The notes: generated from the letters alone by a model not told the origin. Shown: positions 9,259 through 19,833, numbered from the stretch's first letter. The stretch: 64,000 bases of DNA from Streptomyces chartreusis NRRL 3882 (GCF_900236475.1 NZ_LT963352.1:7969001-8033000), one strand, 5' to 3'. Numbers and translations are program-made.

Positions 9259-10461
9259 ATGCGCATCACCGGGTACAGAACCCTGACGACGGCACAGCGA
9301 TGGGGCCGACCCGTCGGTGACGCCAACGGCGTCTACGCCGACGGCGTCATGCCCGTGCCGGTCGTCATCGTCGAGACCGACGAGGGGATCACCGGAGTCG
9401 GCCTGGGACCGCACGTGGAAGCCGAGGCGATCTTCGCCGCCATCGACGGCCAGGACCCGCGCGCGGTGACCGCCCTCTACGACCGCATGCTGCGGCACAC
9501 CTTCAAAGCCGGGCACGCCGGCGTGGTGTTCGGCACGATCGGCGCGTTCGACACGGCGTTGTGGGACATCAAGGCACAGGCGGTGGGGGAGCCGCTGTGG
9601 CGGTTGCTCGGCGGCAGCGACCGCGTGGTCGACGCCTACGCCTCCGGCCTGGACATCGGCCTCACCGATGACGAACTCGTCGCCACCTACCAGGTCTATG
9701 CCGAACGGGGGCTGAGGGCGGCGAAGCTCAAGGGCGGCCTGGACATCGAGCGTGACCTGCACCGGCTGTCGCTCGTACGCGAGGTACTGACCGAGGCCGC
9801 GCACGGGAGGCGGCCAGGGCTCATGCTGGACGCGAACGAGTCCTGGAGCCGCAAGCAGGCGGTACGCCACGTCGGTGAACTGGAACGCGCACTCGACCTG
9901 ACCTGGATCGAGGAGCCGGTCCGGCGCTGGGACGCCGACGGCCTGGCCGCTGTCAGCCGTGGCGTACGGGCGGCGGTCGCCAGTGGGGAGAACCTCACCG
10001 GCCTCGAGCAGTTCGGCCCGCTGATCGCGGCGGGAGGCGTCGACATCGTCCAGACGGCCGCGGTCTGGGGAGTCACCCACTTCCTGCGTGTCGCCGCGCT
10101 GGCGCACGCCTACGACCTGCCGGTCAGCCCGATCGGCAACACGCCCGTCGCGCTGCTGCACGCCGCGACATCGGTGCCCAACCACCTCGTCAGCGAACTG
10201 CAGGGCCTGCGGCCGCCGATCGGCGTCGCGATGGACCTGCACGTCGAGGACGGCGCCTTCGTGCTCGGTGACACGCCGGGCCTGGGCATCCGGATCGACG
10301 AAACGGCGATGACCTCGGCCCGTCAGCGAACGGCACACGCACCCGACGGACCGCACATACGGCCGGAGCGGGCCGGTCGGCGGCTGCTCGCGGTCACTCC
10401 TGGACCATGCCGATCCACCGCTGAAGGGACGTTCGACACCATGGGGATGGAGGATCGATGA
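9259..10461 (+). CDS. Mandelate racemase/enolase-superfamily sugar-acid dehydratase-like protein
   Basis: A 400-residue enolase-superfamily enzyme, likely a sugar-acid dehydratase acting on the product of the upstream importer. The N-terminal capping domain is followed by the barrel with the KxK base motif (Lys156 and Lys158 in AAKLKGG) and metal ligands Asp191 (LDANESW), Glu218 (WIEEP) and Glu244 (SGEN). Two points are odd. First, the strand that carries the catalytic His in most mandelate-racemase enzymes reads PVSPIGN (about 288-294) and has no His there. Second, the enolase fold ends near residue 355, and the last 45 residues look like read-through of former intergenic DNA up to the scar at 10458. 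The chemistry may therefore differ from the textbook reaction, or the enzyme may be impaired. Confidence 0.82.
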   Translation: MRITGYRTLTTAQRWGRPVGDANGVYADGVMPVPVVIVETDEGITGVGLGPHVEAEAIFAAIDGQDPRAVTALYDRMLRHTFKAGHAGVVFGTIGAFDTALWDIKAQAVGEPLWRLLGGSDRVVDAYASGLDIGLTDDELVATYQVYAERGLRAAKLKGGLDIERDLHRLSLVREVLTEAAHGRRPGLMLDANESWSRKQAVRHVGELERALDLTWIEEPVRRWDADGLAAVSRGVRAAVASGENLTGLEQFGPLIAAGGVDIVQTAAVWGVTHFLRVAALAHAYDLPVSPIGNTPVALLHAATSVPNHLVSELQGLRPPIGVAMDLHVEDGAFVLGDTPGLGIRIDETAMTSARQRTAHAPDGPHIRPERAGRRLLAVTPGPCRSTAEGTFDTMGMEDR

Positions 10462-10691
10462 AGGCGGTTGTCCACCGCGGGCCCCGGCCCCTGGAGATCG
10501 AGAGCCGGGCCGCCGAGGCGCCGGTCCCGGCGAAGGAGCGCGGCGGGCGCGGCGTCCTCGGCCGGATCCCGGCCGGTCGCCGGAGGTACGCCGACGATCT
10601 CGCCGCGGCCACGGTGTTCCTCGCCTTTTCGGCGCAGGAACAAGTCGACGGCATCGTTCTTCCCGTTGACGGCGGACGGCCGGGGCGATGA
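10458..10691 (+). pseudogene. Chimeric remnant: start of a zinc alcohol dehydrogenase fused to end of an SDR oxidoreductase
   Basis: This 77-codon frame joins two unrelated enzyme families. The first 25 residues (MKAVVHRGPRPLEIESR) are the standard beginning of medium-chain zinc-dependent alcohol/sorbitol dehydrogenases. The last 40 (GRIPAGRRRYADDLAAATVF, then VDGIVLPVDGG) are the standard end of a short-chain dehydrogenase of the FabG type. Neither catalytic core is present: no zinc-binding Cys/His set, no YxxxK. The simplest reading is an in-frame deletion between two adjacent dehydrogenase genes. It starts four bases before the dehydratase stop. It may still be translated but should have no dehydrogenase activity. 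Confidence 0.75.
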
Positions 10692-10810
10692 CGGGCTGCC
10701 AGGCATTACCAGCCGGCCGCCCCCGAGTCGGTCGTGCGCGCGAATCCGACGGTGGCGACATGCGCGGCACGCGGGGCGGCCTTGCCCGAGGCAACGCGTA
10801 CGGGCACGTG

Positions 10811-11581
10811 ATGCGAGCCGGCCGAGCCGACGAGACGAGCCTGGTCGTCGCCGCACAGGCCGGCGATCCACGAGCGCTCGACGACCTGGCCGCGACGTAC
10901 CTGCCGCTGGTGTACGCGATCGTGCGCAGGGCGCTGGGTGAGCTCGCGGACGTCGACGACGTGGTGCAGGACACGATGCTGCGCGCACTTCCCGAGCTGC
11001 GCACGTTGCGCGCCCCGGAGTGCTTCCGGCCCTGGCTGGCCACGATCGCGACACGGCAGATCAGCACCCATCTGCACCGGCGGCAGGCGGACGCCGAACG
11101 GACGGCCCCACTCGACGAGATGACCGACCCGCCGGACGCCGACGCCGAGAACCTGGCCCTGATCCACGTCGAGCTGTCCGGTCATCGCCGAAGGACCGTA
11201 CGCGCCAGTCGATGGCTCGACCCGGACGCCCGGGCGCTGCTGTCGCTGTGGTGGCTGGAGACCGCGGGCCGCCTGACGAGGGTGGAGCTCGCGGCAGCGC
11301 TGGGAACGAGCGTGGCTCACGCGGGTGTGCGGGTCCAGCGGATGCGCAACCAACTGGAACTGAGCCGGGCAATCGTCGCCGCGCTGGAAGCCAGCCCTCG
11401 GTGCCCACTGCTGACCGCCGCGCTGGGGGGCTGGGACGGCGTACCGAGCGCGCTGTGGCGCAAGCGCATCACCCGGCACACCCGGTCCTGTGCGGACTGC
11501 GGCCGGGCCGCCGACGAACTGGTCCCCCTTGAGCGGCTGAGTGTCGCCTTGGCGCTGCTCCCTTCGCCTGACGCCGCTTAA
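10811..11581 (+). CDS. ECF-like RNA polymerase sigma factor with C-terminal Cys/His motif
   Basis: A sigma-70-family protein. The region TSLVVAAQAGDPRALDDLAA to DVVQDTMLRALPEL is sigma region 2 (core binding and -10 recognition), and RLTRVELAAALGTSVAHAGVRVQRMRNQL is a region-4 helix-turn-helix. The final 40 residues have RHTRSCADCGRAADEL, a His-x3-Cys-x2-Cys motif like the zinc-binding anti-sigma domain. In streptomycetes, sigma factors that carry this motif usually continue into a long C-terminal extension, often a carbohydrate-binding one; here the protein stops soon after. Start choice is uncertain: ATG 10811 begins at the conserved part, while 10760 and 10688 (overlapping the scar's stop) are in frame. 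It may control the secreted hydrolases that follow. Confidence 0.75.
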   Translation: MRAGRADETSLVVAAQAGDPRALDDLAATYLPLVYAIVRRALGELADVDDVVQDTMLRALPELRTLRAPECFRPWLATIATRQISTHLHRRQADAERTAPLDEMTDPPDADAENLALIHVELSGHRRRTVRASRWLDPDARALLSLWWLETAGRLTRVELAAALGTSVAHAGVRVQRMRNQLELSRAIVAALEASPRCPLLTAALGGWDGVPSALWRKRITRHTRSCADCGRAADELVPLERLSVALALLPSPDAA

Positions 11582-12097
11582 AGAGAGCTGCCGTGATTTA
11601 CACGCGAGCGTCACTCGGATTCACCGACTGAAAAGGTTATGCGGGGTGGCAGCCGAAAGTCGCGCTTCTCCATTTGGTTGCGCGGCGGCGCAGGCCCAAA
11701 GATAACCATGCTTCTCCTCTTGAATAGACCATGACAATCTGCCAATGTTCTAGTGCTCTACTCGCTGCTTTCTCCATTCATGACCTGTGAAATCGAAAGC
11801 GGCACGCCCAGCATTCCGGCGGCGTTCGCCGGCGGTGGTGATGACGGTCGATGGGGCTACTCACCCAGACAACTCCCCCTGCCGACCGGAGATTCGGGCG
11901 AAGCGGGGGAGTGAGGCTTTCCAGGCGCCACGGCAGCGGCATGACGCTGACATGCTCGCTGCGCGAGCGATCTGGGAGGGGCCGGCGCGGAGAGGGCAAG
12001 CTCCGCGCCGGCTCGGCCGACTGCCGCCGGGCGGCCCGCGTCAACGGACCCCGCACAGCGCAGACGTGACCACACCGCCAACCGGGAAGGCACGACC
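11582..12097. other. Non-coding stretch upstream of the GH5-like gene
   Basis: 516 bases without a convincing gene. The first 200 are clearly richer in A+T than the surroundings, the rest returns to normal G+C. I see no clear promoter hexamers, remnant gene or repeat. It probably holds the control region of the GH5-like gene, whose ribosome-binding site GGGAAGG lies just before 12098. Confidence 0.5.
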
Positions 12098-13579
12098 ATG
12101 CCCCACACCCCTCGCCGGCGCCACCTCGCCCGGGCGCTCGCCTGCGTCCTGACCGCTCTCAGCGCGCTCGCGGTCGCCGAGCACCAGAGCGCCTCGCCGG
12201 CCGCCGCCGACACCGCCCAGTTCCGCGGCGTCAACTGGGCCCGACTCGGTGACAACTTCCACGGTGGACCGCTGGTCCTGCATGGGTTGAGCGCCTCCGA
12301 CAGCTACGAGACGGTCGTGGCGAAGGCCAACGCCGTCTACACCGGCTTCGAGAACAACCTCGGCGCCAACACCGTTCGGCTCCCGATCAACACCTACACA
12401 GTCGGGACGAACTGGTGGAGCGCGTACGCGGGCGCGATAGACGCGGCCACCGCGAAGGGATTCAAGGTCGTCCTCTCCTACTGGGACGACGGGGTGGCCG
12501 CCCGCGACGGTCGCATCGTCAACCCGAGCGCCTTCGACACCATGTGGAACACCGTTCTCGCCCGGTACGGCACCAACAGCCTCGTCCACTTCGAGCCGAT
12601 GAACGAACCGGGCGGGCACAGCGCCGCCGAGTGGGCGAACGTGGTGAGCAACTGGATCAGCAGCCACCCGTCGATTCCGCGGAACCGCGTCTTCGTCAGT
12701 GGCGCCGGCCTGAACACCGACATCAAATCCATGTGCGCGGACCGCCGCCTTGACGGGACGTTCCTGTCGCTGCACCACTACACCTTCTTCAGCGGCGCGA
12801 AGACCTACGACCAGTGGGTGGCGTACCTGCGGAACGCGATCGGCTCCTGCGCCGACCGCACTGTCGTCGACGAGTTCGGCGCGCCGATGGATACCGGGCT
12901 CAACTACCACGACGCCGGCAGCACCGACAACTTCGTGCGCTACTTCCGGGCCACCACCACGGTGCTCCGGGAACTGCGGATCGGCTCGATCTACTGGCCC
13001 GGCCTAGGCGGGAAGATACGCGCCGGCCAGGGCGACGACTGGTACGCCATGCAGAAACTGCACGGCACCGGTACCAACCTCACGCTCAGCACCCCCAGCC
13101 CCAGCGGCCGCGAGCGCCTCAGATACGGCTGGGGCCTGGACGGCGACGTCCCGGCCCCGACCAGCCTGCTGCGCGACGTCAGCACCGGGCGCTGTCTCGA
13201 CATCCCCGGCGGGACCACCGCGAACATCCAGGTCCAGGTGTCCACCTGCGCCAACACGGTTGGCCAGCAGTGGACCTTGACGGCGGGCGGGCAGATCACC
13301 GCACTCGGGGGCCAGAAGTGCCTGGACGCCTACGGCAGCGGGACGACGAACGGCACCGTGGTCGGCACGTGGGCGTGCAACGGCGGCGACAACCAACGTT
13401 GGACGGTGGGCGCTGACGGCACCATCCGCAGCGTGCGCTCCGGCCTCTGCCTCGACGTGAACACCGCCACCTTCAAGGTGCAGCTGTGGGCGTGCTGGGG
13501 CGGCGACAACCAGAGATGGCAGATCCAGAACACCGACGCGCGACGTGGCGCCCGACTCGGCGGAAACGGTGGACGGTGA
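12098..13579 (+). CDS. Secreted GH5-like (clan A) glycoside hydrolase with ricin-B lectin domain
   Basis: Secreted 493-residue endo-acting hydrolase. A signal peptide (arginine-rich start, hydrophobic core, AAADTA cleavage region near 38) leads into a cellulase-type TIM barrel (about 40-350). The proton donor is Glu170 in HFEPMNEP and the nucleophile is probably Glu259 in VVDEFGAP, spaced as in GH5. A CBM13/ricin-B trefoil with repeats of CLD...G and QxW fills about 355-480. The start is supported by GGGAAGG upstream. The closest known relatives would be GH5 cellulases, mannanases or fucosyl-substituted glycan hydrolases; the substrate cannot be read from sequence. It is followed 121 bases later by the fucosidase, so it likely belongs to a secreted degradative set. 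Confidence 0.85.
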   Translation: MPHTPRRRHLARALACVLTALSALAVAEHQSASPAAADTAQFRGVNWARLGDNFHGGPLVLHGLSASDSYETVVAKANAVYTGFENNLGANTVRLPINTYTVGTNWWSAYAGAIDAATAKGFKVVLSYWDDGVAARDGRIVNPSAFDTMWNTVLARYGTNSLVHFEPMNEPGGHSAAEWANVVSNWISSHPSIPRNRVFVSGAGLNTDIKSMCADRRLDGTFLSLHHYTFFSGAKTYDQWVAYLRNAIGSCADRTVVDEFGAPMDTGLNYHDAGSTDNFVRYFRATTTVLRELRIGSIYWPGLGGKIRAGQGDDWYAMQKLHGTGTNLTLSTPSPSGRERLRYGWGLDGDVPAPTSLLRDVSTGRCLDIPGGTTANIQVQVSTCANTVGQQWTLTAGGQITALGGQKCLDAYGSGTTNGTVVGTWACNGGDNQRWTVGADGTIRSVRSGLCLDVNTATFKVQLWACWGGDNQRWQIQNTDARRGARLGGNGGR

Positions 13580-13700
13580 CCGCTCGGCCTGTTGGCCACC
13601 CGGCCACGCGCCCACCGGGGCAGGGGTGGCGGCCGGGGCCTCGACCGTGACGGGTGACGAAACGTCAGTGACCTGCTCCATTCCGTGAAGGGAGAACGAC

Positions 13701-16622
13701 ATGTCCGAGGTGACACGCAGACGGTTTCTCGCCGCGGGAGCGGCGGCTGGAGCAGGGATCGTGCCGGGTGGGTGGACGGCCACCGCCAGGAGCGGCTCGG
13801 CCGCGCCGCCGAAGGTCCTGGCCGCCAACGATTTCGCACTGTGGTACGACAAGCCGGCCGGCACGGAGTGGCTGCGGGCACTGCCGATCGGCAACGGACG
13901 CCTCGGCGCGATGGTGTTCGGCAACGTCGACAACGAACGGCTGCAGCTCAACGAGGACACCGTCTGGGCCGGCGGTCCGTACGACTCCGCCAACCCCCGC
14001 GGCGCCGCCAACATCGCTGAGATCCGGCGGCGGGTCTTCGCGGATCAGTGGGGGCCGGCGCAGGACCTGATCAATCAGACGATGCTGGGCAGCCCGGCCG
14101 GACAGCTCGCCTACCAGCCGGTCGGAAACCTTCTGCTCTCCTTGGGCAGCGCTACCGGCGCGTCGCAGTACAACCGGACGCTCGACCTCACCACCGCCAC
14201 GGCCGTCACGACCTACGTGCTGGGCGGCGTGCGGTACCAGCGTGAGGTGTTCGCCAGCGCGCCGGACCAGGTGATCGTGGTCCGGCTGACGGCCGACCGG
14301 GCCAACTCCATCGCCTTCAACGCCACGTTCGACAGTCCGCAACGGACCACGGTGTCCAGCCCGGACGGGGCCACGATCGCCCTCGACGGCGTCTCCGGCA
14401 CCATGGAGGGCATCACCGGGCGGGTCCGGTTCCTCGCCCTGGCCCACGCCGCCGTGACGGGCGGCACGGTCAGCAGCTCGGGCGGCACACTGCGGGTCTC
14501 CGGCGCCACCAGCGTGACGGTGCTGGTGTCGATCGGCTCCGGCTACGTCGACTTCCGGAGGGTCGACGGCGACTACCAGGGGATCGCGCGGCGCCACCTC
14601 AACGCCGCCCGCGACATCGGCATCGACCAACTGCGCAAGCGGCATCTCGCCGACTACCAGGCGCTGTTCAACCGCGTGTCGGTCGATCTGGGACGTACCG
14701 CGGCGGCCGACCAGCCGACCGACGTACGCATCGCACAGCACGCGCAAGCGAACGACCCGCAGTTGTCCGCCCTGTTGTTCCAGTTCGGCCGGTATCTGCT
14801 CATCTCGTCCTCGCGGCCGGGCACCCAGCCGGCGAACCTGCAGGGCATCTGGAACGACCAGATGGCTCCCTCCTGGGACTCCAAGTTCACCATCAACGCC
14901 AACCTGCCGATGAACTACTGGCCCGCCGACACGACGAACCTGTCCGAATGCTTCCTCCCGGTCTTCGACATGATCGACGACCTGACCGTGACCGGCGCCC
15001 GGGTGGCCCAGGCGCAGTACGGCGCGGGCGGCTGGGTGACGCATCACAACACCGACGCGTGGCGGGGCGCCTCGGTCGTCGACGAAGCGCGGTGGGGGAT
15101 GTGGCAGACCGGTGGCGCATGGCTGGCCACCCTGATCTGGGACCACTACCTGTTCACAGGTGACACCGACTTCCTCCGCTCGAACTATCCGGCCCTGAAG
15201 GGCGCCGCCCAGTTCTTCCTCGACACCCTGGTCGCCCACCCGTCGCTCGGATACCTGGTCACCAACCCGTCGAACTCCCCGGAACTCGCTCACCACGCGA
15301 ACGCCACCGTCTGCGCCGGGCCCACCATGGACAACCAGATCCTGCGCGACCTCTTCAACAGCGTCGCCCGAGCCGGCGAAGTCCTCGGCGTGGACGCCGG
15401 CTTCCGCGCTCAGGCGCTGGCGGCCCGGGACCGGCTGGCGCCGACGAAGGTCGGCTCCAGGGGCAATGTCCAGGAGTGGCTGGCCGACTGGGTGGAGACC
15501 GAGCGGACGCACCGGCACGTCTCCCACCTGTACGGTCTGCATCCGAGCAACCAGATCACCAAGCGCGGTACACCTCAGTTGCACGAGGCCGCGCGGCGGA
15601 CGCTGGAGCTGCGCGGTGACGACGGGACGGGTTGGTCGCTCGCCTGGAAGATCAACTTCTGGGCGCGGTTGGAGGACGGTGCCCGGGCCCACAAGCTGAT
15701 CCGGGACCTGGTGCGGACGGACCGGCTCGCGCCCAACATGTTCGACCTGCACCCACCGTTCCAGATCGACGGCAACTTCGGCGCCACCTCGGGCATCGCG
15801 GAGATGCTGTTGCAGAGCCACAACGGCGAACTGCACGTGCTGCCGGCGCTGCCGGCCGCCTGGCCCACCGGGCGGGTGAGCGGACTGCGCGGCCGCGGCG
15901 GTTACACCGTCGGCGCCGAGTGGAGCAGCGGCCGGATCGAGTTCGTCGTCACACCCGACCGAACCGGTGCCGTCCGGGTGCGCGGCCGGATCTTCACCGG
16001 CGAGTTCACGCTGCGGGACGAATCGAGCGGCGAGCCGGTCCAGCCGAAGCGGCTCGAGGCCGATCTCATCGAGTTCACCGGCCAGGCCGGCCGCACCTAC
16101 CGCGCGTCCGCACTCAGGTCGGGTCCGGTGGAGGCCGGCGTGGCCTACCGGCTGGTGGCCCAGCACAGCGGCAAGGCCGCCGATATCAACGGTGCGTCCA
16201 CAGCCGCCGGTGCGCGGCTGATCCAGTGGCAGATCACCGCCGGTCTCAACCAGCACTTCGAGTTCCTGCCCTCCGACGGCGGGCACTACAAGATCCGGCT
16301 CGGGCACAGTGGTCTGTTCCTGCAAGTCGCCGGTAGCGGCAGCGGCGCCGACATCACCCAGCAGCCCGGTACGGACGCCGCCGGCCAGCAGTGGCGGATC
16401 GTCGACCACGGCGGTGGCGTGATCGGTCTGGTCAACCGGCAGAGCGGCCTCGCCCTGGACGTGTGGGAGGCCTCCACCGCCGACGGAGCCCGCATCTCCC
16501 AGTGGGCGGCCACCGGCAGCACCAATCAGCGCTTCCGACTCGACCGCATCCAGCCCCAGGGCGAACTGCGGTCCCACCGACCAGTCAGAGCCATGTCACC
16601 GAGCAGCGAGGGAGTCGCATGA
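13701..16622 (+). CDS. Secreted GH95 alpha-L-fucosidase with C-terminal ricin-type lectin domain
   Basis: A 973-residue exported glycosidase of family GH95 (1,2-alpha-L-fucosidase and related alpha-L-galactosidase activities). The twin-arginine signal reads TRRRFLAAGAAAGAG. The N-terminal beta domain begins LWYDKPAGTEWLRALPIGNG, the family hallmark. In the helical barrel, Asn399 and Asn401 (INANLPMNYWP), Glu528 (NSPE) and Asp690 (PFQIDGNFG) match the known inverting catalytic set. Residues from about 810 form a ricin-like lectin with repeated ISQW/LIQW motifs. The start has AAGGGAG upstream. Its stop overlaps the esterase start (ATGATG), so the two are coupled. It should remove fucose from extracellular oligosaccharides. 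Confidence 0.9.
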   Translation: MSEVTRRRFLAAGAAAGAGIVPGGWTATARSGSAAPPKVLAANDFALWYDKPAGTEWLRALPIGNGRLGAMVFGNVDNERLQLNEDTVWAGGPYDSANPRGAANIAEIRRRVFADQWGPAQDLINQTMLGSPAGQLAYQPVGNLLLSLGSATGASQYNRTLDLTTATAVTTYVLGGVRYQREVFASAPDQVIVVRLTADRANSIAFNATFDSPQRTTVSSPDGATIALDGVSGTMEGITGRVRFLALAHAAVTGGTVSSSGGTLRVSGATSVTVLVSIGSGYVDFRRVDGDYQGIARRHLNAARDIGIDQLRKRHLADYQALFNRVSVDLGRTAAADQPTDVRIAQHAQANDPQLSALLFQFGRYLLISSSRPGTQPANLQGIWNDQMAPSWDSKFTINANLPMNYWPADTTNLSECFLPVFDMIDDLTVTGARVAQAQYGAGGWVTHHNTDAWRGASVVDEARWGMWQTGGAWLATLIWDHYLFTGDTDFLRSNYPALKGAAQFFLDTLVAHPSLGYLVTNPSNSPELAHHANATVCAGPTMDNQILRDLFNSVARAGEVLGVDAGFRAQALAARDRLAPTKVGSRGNVQEWLADWVETERTHRHVSHLYGLHPSNQITKRGTPQLHEAARRTLELRGDDGTGWSLAWKINFWARLEDGARAHKLIRDLVRTDRLAPNMFDLHPPFQIDGNFGATSGIAEMLLQSHNGELHVLPALPAAWPTGRVSGLRGRGGYTVGAEWSSGRIEFVVTPDRTGAVRVRGRIFTGEFTLRDESSGEPVQPKRLEADLIEFTGQAGRTYRASALRSGPVEAGVAYRLVAQHSGKAADINGASTAAGARLIQWQITAGLNQHFEFLPSDGGHYKIRLGHSGLFLQVAGSGSGADITQQPGTDAAGQQWRIVDHGGGVIGLVNRQSGLALDVWEASTADGARISQWAATGSTNQRFRLDRIQPQGELRSHRPVRAMSPSSEGVA

Positions 16623-17938
16623 TGTCGATCCACAGATGGTTGTTCGGGCGAGCCGTGTCAGCGGCATTGCTCGTTCTGGCCATGGCCGGCGGGGCAGGAG
16701 TCAGCGTCGCGGCCGACACGTCGCCCACCGCCGGGGCCACCCTTGCGGGGACCGCCGGATGCGGACGTGCCCCCACACTGACGAGCGGTACGCACACGAT
16801 TCAAAGCAACGGCAAGAGCCGCTCCTTCATCCTGAGCATCCCTGAGAACTACGACAACACCCGCCAATACCGACTGATCTTCGGATTCCACTGGTTGGGT
16901 GGCACCGCCGGGCAGGTCGCCGGGGGCGGAAGCGATGGCGATGTCTATGCCCACTACGGACTCCGGCGACTGGCGGACAACAGCGCGATCTTCGTAGCTC
17001 CGCAGGGCCTCAACAACGGCTGGGGCAACTCCGGCGGCGAGGACGTGACCTTCGTCGACGACATGATCAGGCGTATCGACAACGACCTCTGTGTCGACAC
17101 CACGCAGCGCTTCGCCCTCGGCTTCAGCTACGGCGGAGCCATGAGCTACGCACTCGCATGTGCCAGGCCGAACGTCTTCCGCGCGGTCGCCGCGATAGCC
17201 GCGCCCGGGGGGATCAGCGGGTGCAGCGGGGGCACCCAGCCCTTCGCGTACATGGGAATCCACGGCATCAACGACAACATCGGCGCCGGCCGCGGGATGC
17301 GGGACAGGTTCGTCAGGAACAACGGCTGCACTCCCCAGAACCCGCCGGAGCCCGCGCCGGGCAGCCGCACCCACATCACCACCGCCTACTCGGGTTGCCG
17401 AGAGGGGTATCCGGTCGTCTGGGCCGCGTTCGACGGAGGTCACCAGCAAGGCCCCGTGGACGGGTGCGCCGGCTGTGAGAGCGGCGCCAGGAGCTGGGTC
17501 AAGCAAGAGGTCTGGAGCTTCTTCACGGGTGCTGAGCCGAACCCGAATCCCCCGGACCCGACCACCTTCCGGCTGCGGAGCCAGTCCGCCGACCGATGCC
17601 TGGACGTCAGCGGTGCCAACTCGTCCAACGGCGCCCAGATGATCATCTGGGACTGCCACACCGGCACCAACCAGCGGTTCACTCAGACCGGACAGACCCT
17701 GCGGGTGATGGACAGATGCCTGGACGTGCCGAACGACGCCGCCCCCGGCACCCGAGCACGGATCTGGGACTGCACCGGTGGCGCGAACCAGCAATGGAAT
17801 GTCAACACCGACGGAACCGTCAGCAACGTCCGGACCGGACTCTGCCTGGACGTCAACGGCGGCAGCACCGCCAACGGCGCCGCGGTGATCGTGTGGAGCT
17901 GCCACACCGGCGTCAACCAACGCTGGGCCCGAGCGTGA
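16619..17938 (+). CDS. Secreted PHB-depolymerase-like esterase with ricin-B lectin domain
   Basis: A 439-residue secreted alpha/beta-hydrolase of the polyhydroxybutyrate depolymerase/feruloyl esterase (LpqC-like) family. After the signal peptide (cleavage near VSVAAD) comes the domain with nucleophile Ser170 in GFSYGG, acid Asp219 in GINDN and His275 in DGGHQQ, plus several conserved cysteines. The C-terminal 125 residues are a CBM13/ricin-B lectin. It overlaps the fucosidase stop by four bases. Because the neighbours attack polysaccharides, removal of acyl or feruloyl groups from plant polymers is more likely than bioplastic degradation; that is inference. The lectin module resembles the one on the beta-helix protein. 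Confidence 0.87.
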   Translation: MMSIHRWLFGRAVSAALLVLAMAGGAGVSVAADTSPTAGATLAGTAGCGRAPTLTSGTHTIQSNGKSRSFILSIPENYDNTRQYRLIFGFHWLGGTAGQVAGGGSDGDVYAHYGLRRLADNSAIFVAPQGLNNGWGNSGGEDVTFVDDMIRRIDNDLCVDTTQRFALGFSYGGAMSYALACARPNVFRAVAAIAAPGGISGCSGGTQPFAYMGIHGINDNIGAGRGMRDRFVRNNGCTPQNPPEPAPGSRTHITTAYSGCREGYPVVWAAFDGGHQQGPVDGCAGCESGARSWVKQEVWSFFTGAEPNPNPPDPTTFRLRSQSADRCLDVSGANSSNGAQMIIWDCHTGTNQRFTQTGQTLRVMDRCLDVPNDAAPGTRARIWDCTGGANQQWNVNTDGTVSNVRTGLCLDVNGGSTANGAAVIVWSCHTGVNQRWARA

Positions 17939-18003
17939 GCAGACACGGAGCGGCGCGTTGGACATCGCCAACCGGTACGGCGCGCAGCCCCCGTGTTCCA
18001 TCA

Positions 18004-18120
18004 CGGCACAGGTTGCAGAGACCGTCCGTGGGCCTCCATGCCAGTCCAAGATGTCGATGCTGCGGCGGGCCAGTCGTAGAACCGTTCGCCCTTGGCTCCC
18101 GGCCCCGCCGACAGACGCTG
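18004..18120 (-). pseudogene. Probable IS701-family transposase fragment
   Basis: On the minus strand a short piece reads QRLSAGPGAKGERFYDWP, which matches in form the conserved block of IS701-family transposases (SAGxGAKGxRxYDW). The frame soon loses sense and continues in another frame (ARRSIDILDWHGG), as expected of decayed sequence. No inverted ends or rest of the gene are visible. The call rests on one motif recalled from the family, so confidence is moderate. Confidence 0.4.
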
Positions 18121-18160
18121 CCGCGCGCAAGCCGGGCTCGATCGAGAGCGGGTTGAGTGA

Positions 18161-18198
18161 AGGGCGCCTGACAGGCGGAGGCCCAGGTCAGGCGCCTT
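18161..18198. terminator. Terminator hairpin after the aldehyde dehydrogenase gene
   Basis: GGCGCCTGAC at 18163-18172 pairs perfectly with GTCAGGCGCC at 18187-18196 (with further weak pairs outside and a 14-base loop). It lies directly 3' of the minus-strand gene stop at 18210. Confidence 0.7.
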
Positions 18199-18209
18199 CT
18201 CGCATGTGT

Positions 18210-19727
<1,518 letters not shown>

Positions 19728-19833
19728 GGCGGCTCTCCTCGGTGAGATGACGGGCGGGTGACGGTTCACGCCGTCGTGACGACCTCACTGTGCTCCCGGG
19801 AGGTTGGCGCAAGGTTGGCGCCGTGGCGGGCCG

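Noticed and set aside
16619..17938. True bioplastic (PHB) depolymerase
   Set aside because: The fold matches, but the family also contains feruloyl and acetyl esterases, and the polysaccharide context makes those more likely.
17939..18160. A functional gene between the esterase and aldehyde dehydrogenase genes
   Set aside because: Only short, frame-broken pieces are present on either strand; the best of them looks like a transposase fragment.
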